A stretch of DNA of 64,000 nt from Oceanobacillus polygoni (lineage in GTDB: Bacteria; Bacillota; Bacilli; Bacillales; Amphibacillaceae), in the NCBI RefSeq assembly GCF_008304605.1, contig NZ_PIJY01000021.1:50063-114062 (forward strand), given 5' to 3'. Of this stretch, positions 42,711-51,629 are shown one piece after another (positions within the stretch are counted from its first letter, which is position 1; each line of letters opens with the position of its first letter). The notes under the pieces are model-generated. The model was given only the letters and a program-made list of their open reading frames with translations. It was not told the origin of the DNA and did not search any database. The position numbers were made by a program, and so were the translations under genes.

Positions 42711-44033
42711 ATGAAAAAGAAACTTTCATTTACATTAGTTACTGCTTTACTTTTAGTTGGTTTAATGGCTTGTAGTAGTGAGGATGAAGGAAATGCTACA
42801 TCAGATGCTGGATCATCAGGAGAACTTTCAGGAGAAGTGACCATGTGGACTGCTTCTTTGGCGGGGGAGCCATTTGATAGTTATTTTGCTGATTTAGAAG
42901 CAGCATTTGAAGAAATGCATCCAGGAGTTGATGTCATCATAGAAGATATTCCACAAAATGAAATTGAACAAAAAGTACTTACTTCACTAACTGGTAATGA
43001 TGTTCCGGACGTTGTGAACCTAGCGCCACGTTATATGATTAATATTGCTGCTCAAGGTGGGCTTCTAGAGTTGAATGACTTAGTAAGTGAAGAAGTCCAA
43101 AATGCTTATTTAGAAGGACCTTTTGAGGCAGGTTATTTTGAAGAAGACTTATATGCCTTACCTTGGTATTTAACAACTACGGTTAGCTGGTACAATAATG
43201 ACCATTTTGAACAAGCTGGAATTACCGAAACACCTCAAACCACACAGGAGATTTATGATACAGCGAAGGCTATTACAGATGCAACAGGCAAGCCTTCTTA
43301 CTATCAAATCATCAACCAAGGTGACACGGTAATCGAAAAGATGATTTCCATAGCGAATGGCGAACCGATTGTAGAAGAAGGAAAAACGTTATTAACTGAA
43401 AATGAAGAGATTCTTAAGTTCTTTACGCTAACACAAAAAATGTATGAGGAAGGCATTATGCCACAGGAAAATGCGGAAGGATCTTTCTCTACGGCACAAG
43501 AACTATTTATGGCTAATAATTTATCCCTCCTTGAAAGTGGCGTAACCTTCTTGGGACCAATTGAATCCGGTGCACCAGATGTATATGACGCATCAAAAGC
43601 TGGTCAACCATTAAATGACTTAGATGCACCAATGAACGTAGCTGTTATGAATTTCTCTATTCCATCGAAAACAGATAACCCAGATGCGGCAGTTGCATTG
43701 GCGGAATTTGTTACGAATGCAGAAAATCAATTAGAGTTTTCAAAAGTTGCTGGAACGGTACTTCCTTCGACAACAGAATCATTGGAAGATGAATATTTTA
43801 CGAACCCAGGAGATTCTCCCAAAGCGTTGGGGATGTTAGAAGCCTCGACTTCTCTTGAACGTTCGAAGGTGTTAGTTCCACCGGTAGAAAATTCTTCTGA
43901 GCTTTATGAAATTGTTAAAATGGCATTTGTGAAAAATATCCAGGGTGATATAACTCCTGAAGAAGCCTTACAGGAAATCTCAGAAAAATGGGATGCATCC
44001 TTTGAAAAAGCTGGTTTAACACCAACATTCTAA
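42711..44033 (+). CDS. ABC transporter sugar-binding lipoprotein (family 1)
   Basis: 440 residues from the ATG at 42711, preceded by AAGGGAGG; the frame is open 32 codons further without a better start. Lipobox LMAC (Cys about 20), then a family 1 extracellular solute-binding fold: EVTMWTASLAGEPFDSYFADLEAAFEEMHPGV, DVPDVVNLAPRYM and ALPWYLTTTVSWYN. Such proteins bind mono- or oligosaccharides for CUT1 importers. It is the first gene of a long operon with two permeases, a ROK-RpiR fusion and catabolic enzymes. No ATPase gene is present; a shared MsmX-type ATPase is presumably used. Confidence 0.92.
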   Translation: MKKKLSFTLVTALLLVGLMACSSEDEGNATSDAGSSGELSGEVTMWTASLAGEPFDSYFADLEAAFEEMHPGVDVIIEDIPQNEIEQKVLTSLTGNDVPDVVNLAPRYMINIAAQGGLLELNDLVSEEVQNAYLEGPFEAGYFEEDLYALPWYLTTTVSWYNNDHFEQAGITETPQTTQEIYDTAKAITDATGKPSYYQIINQGDTVIEKMISIANGEPIVEEGKTLLTENEEILKFFTLTQKMYEEGIMPQENAEGSFSTAQELFMANNLSLLESGVTFLGPIESGAPDVYDASKAGQPLNDLDAPMNVAVMNFSIPSKTDNPDAAVALAEFVTNAENQLEFSKVAGTVLPSTTESLEDEYFTNPGDSPKALGMLEASTSLERSKVLVPPVENSSELYEIVKMAFVKNIQGDITPEEALQEISEKWDASFEKAGLTPTF

Positions 44034-44049
44034 TACATTACAAAATTGA

Positions 44050-44077
44050 AGAGACTAGCAACCTTTTGCTAGTCTCT
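44050..44077 (+). other. intra-operon hairpin between binding protein and permease genes
   Basis: A perfect 12-bp stem (44050-44061 with 44066-44077, loop CCTT) without a T run. Such hairpins often protect the upstream mRNA and give the binding protein higher expression than the permeases. Confidence 0.7.
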
Positions 44078-44096
44078 AAATTCAGGAGGGATACGA

Positions 44097-44999
44097 ATGA
44101 GTAGACATCCTTTCTCCAAAAAGAGTCTAACAGCAGCTATTACACCTTGGTTATTCTTACTTCCATCAATTGTGATTCTAGTAACGTTTTTAGCAATACC
44201 AATTATAGAGGCGTTTCAATGGAGTTTTCTAGATTATAAGATTATTGCAGATACAAGTGAATTTGTAGGTTTTGCTAATTTTAAAGAGATATTCTCAGAC
44301 GAAATGTTTTGGATGGCATTTGTGAACACAATCTTATATGTTGCCATTGTTCTTCCATTAAACATATTTCTTCCTATGATTTTAGCTGTTCTAGTTAATC
44401 AAAAAATACGCGCTGTTGGGGCTTTTCGGGTGCTTTATTATTTACCTGTTGTAACGCCGATTGTTGTAGCCGCATTAATGTGGAAAATGCTTTATTCCCA
44501 GGATGGTACGGTATCTAACTTTTTGGTAACACTAGGGATTATCGATTCTCCAATGAATTTTTTAACGAATACAACAACTGCACTTATCGCGGTCGCATTT
44601 ATTACCGTTTGGAAAGGGCTTGGTTACTACATGATTATGTATCTAGCAAATCTACAATCTATTCCAAAACAAGTGTACGAATCAGCTAGTATTGATGGTG
44701 CGAATGGCATACAACAATTCTTTAAGATTACGGTACCGATGATGGTTCCTTCCATGACATTGGTTTCTGTTCTAACTATTATTAACGGATTGAAAGTCTT
44801 TGAAGAAATAGCTCTGACAACAAATGGAGGGCCAGCTGGGGCTACTACTACGCTTGTTATGTATATTTATGATAAGTTTATGAATTTGGATGTTTCGATT
44901 GCTTCTGCTGCTGGGCTAGTATTATTGCTGTTAGCCATTATCGGATCGCTCATTCAAATGAAGCTAACAAGTGGTCGTGAAGATGATTTAAAGGCTTAA
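44097..44999 (+). CDS. ABC sugar permease 1 (MalF/UgpA-like)
   Basis: 300 residues, six membrane helices. The EAA loop that docks with the ATPase is ESASIDGANGIQQFFKITVPMM (about residues 198-219). The N-terminus (TPWLFLLPSIVILVTF) is typical of CUT1 first permeases. GGAGGG precedes the ATG. It pairs with the following permease. Confidence 0.93.
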   Translation: MSRHPFSKKSLTAAITPWLFLLPSIVILVTFLAIPIIEAFQWSFLDYKIIADTSEFVGFANFKEIFSDEMFWMAFVNTILYVAIVLPLNIFLPMILAVLVNQKIRAVGAFRVLYYLPVVTPIVVAALMWKMLYSQDGTVSNFLVTLGIIDSPMNFLTNTTTALIAVAFITVWKGLGYYMIMYLANLQSIPKQVYESASIDGANGIQQFFKITVPMMVPSMTLVSVLTIINGLKVFEEIALTTNGGPAGATTTLVMYIYDKFMNLDVSIASAAGLVLLLLAIIGSLIQMKLTSGREDDLKA

Positions 45000-45016
45000 A
45001 AAGGAGCTGAAAGAAA

Positions 45017-45841
45017 GTGAAAGCAAAGGCACAAACAAAGAAAATTATCCTATATATTGTCATGCTTGCAATTTGTGTCGTAACGGTTGGTCCGTTTTTA
45101 TATACATTATTTATTGCGTTAAAACCCGCAACACAAGGAATTTATGATGGATTATTACCTGCTAATCCAACGTTTGCAAATTTTGTCGATGCCTTTTATA
45201 AGACGGATTTCTTACGCTACCTTTTAAACACTGTCATTGTAACTGGGATTGCAGTACCGTTTAACTTATTATTCAGTAGTATGGCTGGGTATGCACTTGC
45301 ACGAATGAATTTTAAAGGAAGAAGTATTGTCCTTACGCTTATCATCTCTACGATGACCGTTCCCTTCCAATTATATATGGCACCTCTATTTCAGATCGCA
45401 GGTGAGCTTGGGTTGCGAAACAGTTATGTAGGTTTAGCTGTGCTACAGATTTCAACTGCATTTGGTATTTATTTTATGCGTCAAGCATTCTTGACTGTTC
45501 CTAAAGAATTGGAGGAGTCTGCTTATCTGGACGGTGCTAATCGATTTCAAGTATGGTGGAAAGTTGCTATGCCACTTGTGAAACCAACCCTAATTTCATT
45601 AGCCATCTATACGTTTACCTTTACATGGGGAGATTATTTATGGCCACTCATCAACACAACAGAAAGCAGCATGTATACATTATCAATTGCGTTAGCGCAA
45701 ATGTCACAAAACTTTGATGGGGGAAATTTAAAACTAATAAGTGCTGCTTCCATCTTAACTACGATACCTAGTCTACTCATCTTTATTTGGTTGCAGAAAT
45801 ACTTTATTTCCGGACAAACAGATGGAGCAGTTAAGGGGTAA
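45017..45841 (+). CDS. ABC sugar permease 2 (MalG/UgpE-like)
   Basis: 274 residues, six helices, EAA loop ESAYLDGANRFQVWWKVAMPLV (about 171-192). GTG start, with AAGGAG 10 bases upstream. The order of binding protein, permease 1, permease 2 is standard for CUT1 importers. Confidence 0.93.
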   Translation: MKAKAQTKKIILYIVMLAICVVTVGPFLYTLFIALKPATQGIYDGLLPANPTFANFVDAFYKTDFLRYLLNTVIVTGIAVPFNLLFSSMAGYALARMNFKGRSIVLTLIISTMTVPFQLYMAPLFQIAGELGLRNSYVGLAVLQISTAFGIYFMRQAFLTVPKELEESAYLDGANRFQVWWKVAMPLVKPTLISLAIYTFTFTWGDYLWPLINTTESSMYTLSIALAQMSQNFDGGNLKLISAASILTTIPSLLIFIWLQKYFISGQTDGAVKG

Positions 45842-45902
45842 GCGCACAATAAAATTTGGCCAGGTCACTATAACGTGATCCGAGTTTGTAAGGAGAGGTA
45901 CA

Positions 45903-47570
45903 ATGAGAGATTTTATCGCATTTGACATAGGTGGTACGTTAATCAAATACAGTGTTCTCAAAGAGAATGGCAGTATTATTTATAAAAATGAAGTCCCTAC
46001 AGAAGCAGATTTAGGGGGATCAGCAGTGATCGATAAAGTGAAAAAGATTGGAGATGAACTGCTTCAATCTTATCCTATTACTGGAATCTGCATTAGCACG
46101 GCTGGCCAGGTGGATTCTAAAAAAGGGGAAATACTATATGCCTCTTCCCTCATTCCAACGTATACCGGTATGCAAATCAAAAAAGAATTGGAAACCTATT
46201 TTCAATTACAGGTAGAAGTGGAGAATGATGTGAACTGTGTGGGATTAGCAGAATCTTGGATTGGAAAAGGAAAAGATGTTAAAAGCTTGTTCTGCCTCAC
46301 AATTGGAACAGGGATTGGCGGGAGTTATATTATCGACAATAAGCTGCACAGTGGCCATAGCTTTAGTGGTGGGGAGATTGGTTATATTCCAATTGAAGGA
46401 AGTCAATTTGAAGAACTTGCTTCAACAAGAACCCTCGTAAAAAATGTGGCAAAGCAAAAAGGCTTTCCTGAGGATAAGCTTAATGGAAAGGATATATTTG
46501 AATTAGCATTGAATGGAGATGAGGTTTGCATAAGAGAAATTAATCAGCTTGTGTATTACTTATCAAAGGGAATTGCAACGATTGCCTATATGATGAATCC
46601 AGAAATGATTGTGATTGGTGGTGGAATCACCAATCAAAAGGAATATCTTTATCCGCTTATTATGAAGCAATTAGAGAAGGATCTTATCCCTGCACTACTA
46701 GATAAAACGAAAATTGAAATTGCAGGGAATTTAAATGATGCAGGAATGGTTGGTGCATTACGGCATTTCCTACTTCAAGAATCTTTGCAACCTTTCAATC
46801 GGATTACGACGATGATTGAATCAAATAAACATAAATTAACCAAAGGCGAAGCGACTATCGCAAAATATGTAACGATGAATTTAAGCGACGTACCTAATCA
46901 TACCATTTCTCACATGGCCGACAAAATCAATGTTTCCGAATCGATGATTACGAGATTTTGCAAGAAGCTTGAAATTGGTTCCTACAATCAGCTGCGTATG
47001 ATGGCAAAAGAAGCAACGATTGGAACAAGGCTTCACGATAAAACAGAGAATTCTAGTCTAGTAGAAATTAAAGAAGACTATATTAACATCCTGAATAAAA
47101 TCGATACGTTAAACCAATCAGTTGATTTTGCAGAAATTGGGTCGCAACTTAGACTCGCGAAACGCATTATTTTATACGGATCTGAGGAAAAGGAATATGT
47201 GATGAATCAACTCAAGTATAAAATGATGGAACTTCACATACCTGTTGACGTTTTTTCGAATCGCTATCAAATGGATCGCTCTGTTCACTTACTGGATCAG
47301 CACTGCTTAGTAGTAGGATTAAGTATTTCAGGATTTAACTCAAATGTACTAAAAATGCTTGAAGCTGCTAGGAAGTGCAATGCAACCACGATTGGAATAA
47401 CTAGTCAGCAGGATTCACCGATAACAGAAAGAACGGATATTACGTTTTTTATCCCTTCTGGCAATGATGTGGGAAAAGTTAGTCATTCGATTCGTGAAGT
47501 ATCCTTATTCTATTTACTTGATACTTTTTTAAAAGAAATACAACCATTGAAAAAGACGCAAGTGATGTAA
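45903..47570 (+). CDS. ROK-family kinase fused to RpiR-type HTH-SIS regulator
   Basis: 555 residues. The first ~295 form a ROK sugar-kinase-like domain: FDIGGTLIKYSV ATP loop, AGQVDSKKGEI, VENDVNCVGLAE with the catalytic Asp, LTIGTGIGGSYI, and GHSFSGGEIGYI. The usual ROK zinc motif CxCGxxGC is absent. Residues ~300-375 are an RpiR helix-turn-helix (MADKINVSESMITRFCKKLE), and ~420-545 a SIS sugar-phosphate-binding domain (IILYGSEEKEYV, LVVGLSISGFNSN). One polypeptide could thus phosphorylate the imported sugar and regulate the operon in response to the phosphate. GGAGAGG precedes the ATG. The domain fusion is uncommon; no frameshift separates the two halves. Confidence 0.9.
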   Translation: MRDFIAFDIGGTLIKYSVLKENGSIIYKNEVPTEADLGGSAVIDKVKKIGDELLQSYPITGICISTAGQVDSKKGEILYASSLIPTYTGMQIKKELETYFQLQVEVENDVNCVGLAESWIGKGKDVKSLFCLTIGTGIGGSYIIDNKLHSGHSFSGGEIGYIPIEGSQFEELASTRTLVKNVAKQKGFPEDKLNGKDIFELALNGDEVCIREINQLVYYLSKGIATIAYMMNPEMIVIGGGITNQKEYLYPLIMKQLEKDLIPALLDKTKIEIAGNLNDAGMVGALRHFLLQESLQPFNRITTMIESNKHKLTKGEATIAKYVTMNLSDVPNHTISHMADKINVSESMITRFCKKLEIGSYNQLRMMAKEATIGTRLHDKTENSSLVEIKEDYINILNKIDTLNQSVDFAEIGSQLRLAKRIILYGSEEKEYVMNQLKYKMMELHIPVDVFSNRYQMDRSVHLLDQHCLVVGLSISGFNSNVLKMLEAARKCNATTIGITSQQDSPITERTDITFFIPSGNDVGKVSHSIREVSLFYLLDTFLKEIQPLKKTQVM

Positions 47571-47585
47571 GGAAGAGGTGTGTAA

Positions 47586-49106
47586 ATGAGAATCATCTAT
47601 ACTCCAATTGACGAACGACCTTGTAATACGCATGTTGTAGAACGAATCGCAGCCACAGCGAAGGATATTGATTTATTGTTACCCCCGAAGACACTGTTTG
47701 GATTTAAAAAACAACCTGCCGATACAGATGGGATGTGGCAATGGATACAGCGTGTAGCTCCCGAGATAGATGCGATTATTCTTAGTATCGATATGCTTGT
47801 CTATGGTGGTTTACTCCCGTCTCGTATTCATTATTTGTCGGAGGGAGCCGTTGAGAAATGGGTAGAAAGGTTACGAAATTTCCATCAACAGTATCCAGCA
47901 TTACCTATCTATGCGTCTAATATGATTATGCGCACTCCTAAGTATAGCTCTAGTGATGAAGAACCGACCTATTATGAGGAGTGGGGAAGAGAAATTTTCC
48001 TACATGCTTATTTGGAAGACAAACAAAATGTTAGTGGATTAACGGATGACGAAACGGCTGAACTTATAGCAATACAGCAAAAACTCCCAAAGCAATATGT
48101 GGAGGATTATGAAAATCGCCGAAGCTTTAACCTACAAATTAACCAATCTATGTTGGACTTAGTTAAAGATGGCGTTATTAGCTTTCTAGCTATTCCACAG
48201 GATGATAGTGCGGAATATGGTTACACGGCAAGGGATCAAGCTATTGTCGTAGCAAAACGTGAACAGCTTAGGCTTTATCATAACGTTCATATTTATCCCG
48301 GTGCAGATGAGGTCGGTGCAACTCTACTCACACGAATTTATAATACCTATCATCAGAAACGGCCAAGGATTTATCCAATTTGGAGTAGCATATTAGGTCC
48401 TCAGATTATTCCAATGTATGAGGATCGCCCTTTTGCTGAGAGTCTTAAGGCACATGTTTTAGCCAGTGGTTGTCAGCTGGTTGATCAAGCTGAAGAAGCC
48501 GATATAATTCTCGCTTATAATACACCAGGTCGCGTGATGCAAGAAGCTTGGGACCAAGGTAAGAAGGATATAACGTATTCTAGCTTTCGAAATTTATTAC
48601 ATTTCGTGGATCAGATTGCTTCTTATGTAAAGGAAGGCAAAAAAGTGGTTGTAGCAGATTCTGCATATGCAAATGGTGGTGATTCTCAGCTTATTACACT
48701 GTTAGATGAATCTGGAATTTTAGATAAATTACTTTCTTATAAAGGATGGAATACAAATTGTAATACGCTTGGTACAACGATTGCCCAAGGAGTCATTGGG
48801 ATGGGGGGCGACCAAACTGTAATCCAACAAAACTTAATTTATCATTTGTTAGATGATTATTTTTATCAAGCCGAAATTCGTATGGAAATGCTAGCGGATT
48901 TTCTTGCCGCACATCATTTATCGTATTTTGATTTAAAAGATAAAGCAAACCTTGTAAATGAGGAACGAAATAAGCGTTTGTGGAGACGTTATAACGATTT
49001 ATTGATGAATAGCTTTAAGGGATTGAAAATTGAAATGCTAAAAACGTATGCACCGTGGAACCGGATGTTTGAATGTGGTATAGAACTGGAAACGAAAACT
49101 ACTTAA
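47586..49106 (+). CDS. DUF4127 family protein
   Basis: 506 residues. It starts IIYTPIDERPCNTHVVE and contains ILSIDMLVYGGLLPSRIHY, IYASNMIMRTP, a central IYPGADEVGATLLTRIYN and VVVADSAYANGGD. This layout fits the DUF4127 family as I know it, which has no established function. Repeated hydrophobic strands with Asp/Asn/His at their ends suggest an alpha/beta enzyme. No signal peptide, so it is cytoplasmic. It lies 15 bases after the ROK-RpiR gene in a sugar operon and is presumably a catabolic enzyme acting on the imported sugar or its phosphate. Confidence 0.82.
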   Translation: MRIIYTPIDERPCNTHVVERIAATAKDIDLLLPPKTLFGFKKQPADTDGMWQWIQRVAPEIDAIILSIDMLVYGGLLPSRIHYLSEGAVEKWVERLRNFHQQYPALPIYASNMIMRTPKYSSSDEEPTYYEEWGREIFLHAYLEDKQNVSGLTDDETAELIAIQQKLPKQYVEDYENRRSFNLQINQSMLDLVKDGVISFLAIPQDDSAEYGYTARDQAIVVAKREQLRLYHNVHIYPGADEVGATLLTRIYNTYHQKRPRIYPIWSSILGPQIIPMYEDRPFAESLKAHVLASGCQLVDQAEEADIILAYNTPGRVMQEAWDQGKKDITYSSFRNLLHFVDQIASYVKEGKKVVVADSAYANGGDSQLITLLDESGILDKLLSYKGWNTNCNTLGTTIAQGVIGMGGDQTVIQQNLIYHLLDDYFYQAEIRMEMLADFLAAHHLSYFDLKDKANLVNEERNKRLWRRYNDLLMNSFKGLKIEMLKTYAPWNRMFECGIELETKTT

Positions 49107-49144
49107 TTTCCGAGTCAATCGTTTAGTTATAGAAAGGAGTTGAC

Positions 49145-50716
49145 ATGATGAAAAAGGAAGCGGCAGAAGTCATTGTTGTCGGAGGAAGTCTTGGTGGATG
49201 CATCGCTGCATTGTCGGTAGCAAAAATGGGGTTATCCGTTATTTTAACGGAGGAAACCGATTGGGTCGGCGGACAATTGACAAGTCAAGCGGTTCCTCCT
49301 GATGAGCATCCTTGGATTGAGGAGTTCGGTTGTACCGCTACTTATCGTGCTTTTAGAAATCGTGTACGAGCTTATTATAAACAGAACTATGCCTTAACCG
49401 AAAAGGCGATGAAGGAAGAACGATTGAATCCCGGTAATGCATGGGTTAGTCGCCTTTCACATGAACCAAAAGTTGCCTTACAGGTACTTCAGGATATGCT
49501 AGCTCCTTATGTAAACAGTGGGAAAATACGTATCCTGTTAAATCATAAACCTATCGATGCTCAAACAAGTAGAGACAAAATTGAATCTATAGTTATTCGA
49601 AATCATGTAAAGGGAGAGTTAATAGAACTTACTGGAAGCTACTTTTTAGATGCTACGGAGTGCGGCGACGTCCTCCCGCTTGCAGAGGTAGAATATGTGA
49701 TTGGTGCTGAGTCCCAGAAGGAAACGGGAGAGCCACATGCACCTTTACAAGCAGATTCGAAAGATGTACAGGCTATTACACATGTGTTTGCAGTCGACTA
49801 TATTAAAAACAGAAATTTTATCATTGAAAAACCTGAACAATATGACTTTTGGAAGCAGTATATCCCAAGTTATTCGAAATGGCCATTGCTTAGTTGGTAT
49901 GCCGTTAATTCTTTGGATACAAGTACGATGAAGAAGTTCACGTTGTTTCCTAACGAACAGGATATTCCAGCTCTTTTTACGTATCGAAGGGTGCTAGACG
50001 TTACGCACCTAATAGATTCAATATATGACGGTGATGTGTCACTGATAAATTGGCCGCAAAATGATTATTTTTTAGGTTCAATTATTGATGTTACGGAAGA
50101 AGAGCGAGAAACGCATCTAAAAGGCGCAAAGCAGCTAAGCCTGTCTCTATTATATTGGTTGCAAACCGAGGCACCAAGATTGGATGGCGGGAAGGGTTAT
50201 CCAGGTTTACGATTACGTAAGGATGTTGTAGGGACAGAAGATGGACTTGCTAAATATCCTTATATTCGTGAGTCGCGTAGAATAAAGGCGCAATATACGA
50301 TAACAGAGAATGACGTAAGTAAAGAGTTAAGAGAAGGCATTCGCACCTATCCGGATAGTGTTGGCGTAGGAAGCTATCACCTTGATTTACACCATACGAC
50401 TGTCTCAAATCGCACGTTTTATATTCCTAGCCACCCATACGAAATCCCGATTGGTGCATTGATTCCGTTGCGCGTAACAAATCTATTACCGGCATGTAAA
50501 AATATTGGAACCACCCAAATCACCAATGGATGTTACAGGCTCCACCCTACTGAATGGAATATTGGAGAAGCAGTCGGATATTTAGCCGCATACGCCATTG
50601 CAAATGAGGTTGAACCAAAGGAAGTTAGACAAAACTCGAAGCATTTACAAGCTTATCAGCAGTTGTTAGTAGAAAAAGGTATCGATCTACATTGGCCAGA
50701 TGAGATGGAATTCTAA
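49145..50716 (+). CDS. FAD-dependent oxidoreductase (FAD_oxidored/PF12831-like)
   Basis: 523 residues. FAD-binding N-terminus VIVVGGSLGGCIAALSVAKMGLSVILTEETDWVGGQLTSQ (about 9-48), then FLDATECGDVLPLAEVEYVIGAES (about 169-192), and a C-terminal TTQITNGCYRLHPTEWNIGEAVGYLAAYA with the second FAD contact. This pattern marks a family of flavoproteins often found with sugar ABC transporters; individual substrates are mostly unknown. It has no signal peptide. AAAGGAG precedes two adjacent ATGs (49145 and 49148). It probably oxidises a sugar or sugar-derived intermediate in this operon. Confidence 0.85.
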   Translation: MMKKEAAEVIVVGGSLGGCIAALSVAKMGLSVILTEETDWVGGQLTSQAVPPDEHPWIEEFGCTATYRAFRNRVRAYYKQNYALTEKAMKEERLNPGNAWVSRLSHEPKVALQVLQDMLAPYVNSGKIRILLNHKPIDAQTSRDKIESIVIRNHVKGELIELTGSYFLDATECGDVLPLAEVEYVIGAESQKETGEPHAPLQADSKDVQAITHVFAVDYIKNRNFIIEKPEQYDFWKQYIPSYSKWPLLSWYAVNSLDTSTMKKFTLFPNEQDIPALFTYRRVLDVTHLIDSIYDGDVSLINWPQNDYFLGSIIDVTEEERETHLKGAKQLSLSLLYWLQTEAPRLDGGKGYPGLRLRKDVVGTEDGLAKYPYIRESRRIKAQYTITENDVSKELREGIRTYPDSVGVGSYHLDLHHTTVSNRTFYIPSHPYEIPIGALIPLRVTNLLPACKNIGTTQITNGCYRLHPTEWNIGEAVGYLAAYAIANEVEPKEVRQNSKHLQAYQQLLVEKGIDLHWPDEMEF

Positions 50717-50737
50717 AAAAGAAAGGATATTAATACG

Positions 50738-51451
50738 TTGTTGAATCGAACGAAGAAAACCTTTCATAGCAGTATTTTGAAACAGGACTATGAATACTAC
50801 GTTTTAACAGCAGACGAGGTAACAGAGGAAGCTTATCTACTATATGTTCAGGACGGGAAAGATTATTTAGAACTTGGAGAAATAGGGAATGCATTCCAAA
50901 TTTTAATGGAAAAACAACCAGAGATAGCTAGGAAGTTAGTTTTTGTACTTGTGCACCCAGGGAATTCAATGGACAGATGGAACGCCTACCATCATGAGGG
51001 GAAAGATTTTAACGCGTACATCACCTTTATGACAGAAGAATTTTTGCCAGAAGTGGAATTAGTGATCGGTAGGAAAATAGTCCGTCGCGGTCTTCTAGGG
51101 GATTCATTAGCGGCAAATATATCGTTACATATTGCAAGAATGAATCCAGAGACATGGACACACCTCTTGTTACAATCGGCAGCTGTTTCCCCAAAGGATA
51201 TTGTAATGGTAGAACAATTGAAACAAGTGCAATGGCGCGTTTATCAAACCGTTGGAAAATACGAAGACGAATATGTTTCGTTAATTACAAATGAAAACTT
51301 ATATATTTTAACTCGAAACCGGGAATTACACGAAATGTTAGTAAAAAAAGGTGCACGAATTGTATATTCCGAGCAGGAAGAGAAACATGAATGGAGTTTT
51401 TGGAAGTTGGATTTAGTAGACGCGTTAGAGTTTTTCCTTTTTACTTCTTAG
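50738..51451 (+). CDS. Alpha/beta-hydrolase (esterase-D-like) protein
   Basis: 237 residues. Nucleophile motif GLLGDSLAANIS (Ser about 128) after a VLVHPGNSMDRWNAYH oxyanion-side loop, and a late HEWSFWKLDLVDAL with the likely catalytic His. This is the layout of the putative esterase family, close to enterochelin-esterase/YbbA-like proteins. No signal peptide. The start is TTG at 50738, with a second TTG next to it; GAAAGGA lies 10 bases upstream. It may remove acyl groups from the imported sugar. Moderately divergent. Confidence 0.75.
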   Translation: MLNRTKKTFHSSILKQDYEYYVLTADEVTEEAYLLYVQDGKDYLELGEIGNAFQILMEKQPEIARKLVFVLVHPGNSMDRWNAYHHEGKDFNAYITFMTEEFLPEVELVIGRKIVRRGLLGDSLAANISLHIARMNPETWTHLLLQSAAVSPKDIVMVEQLKQVQWRVYQTVGKYEDEYVSLITNENLYILTRNRELHEMLVKKGARIVYSEQEEKHEWSFWKLDLVDALEFFLFTS

Positions 51452-51629
51452 TTAGTTTATTGAAGTTTGGTCTGGTATGATTTCACGCTTAGCTCGAACT
51501 TCAAACTATTTACATCTTTAAGGAGGTGATGTATTCGCTTGTTTTGTACGTTTGATTAGAGATAAATAAATAAATAGAAAAATTCCATCAAAGTAATAGG
51601 TTGCTAATAAATTTTTGGAGGCAAAGAAA

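Noticed and set aside
51522..51570. Possible leader peptide after AAGGAGGTG upstream of the GHL10-like gene
   Set aside because: The Shine-Dalgarno sequence is strong, but the frames after it are under 10 codons, have no suitable start at normal spacing and show no attenuator-like hairpin.
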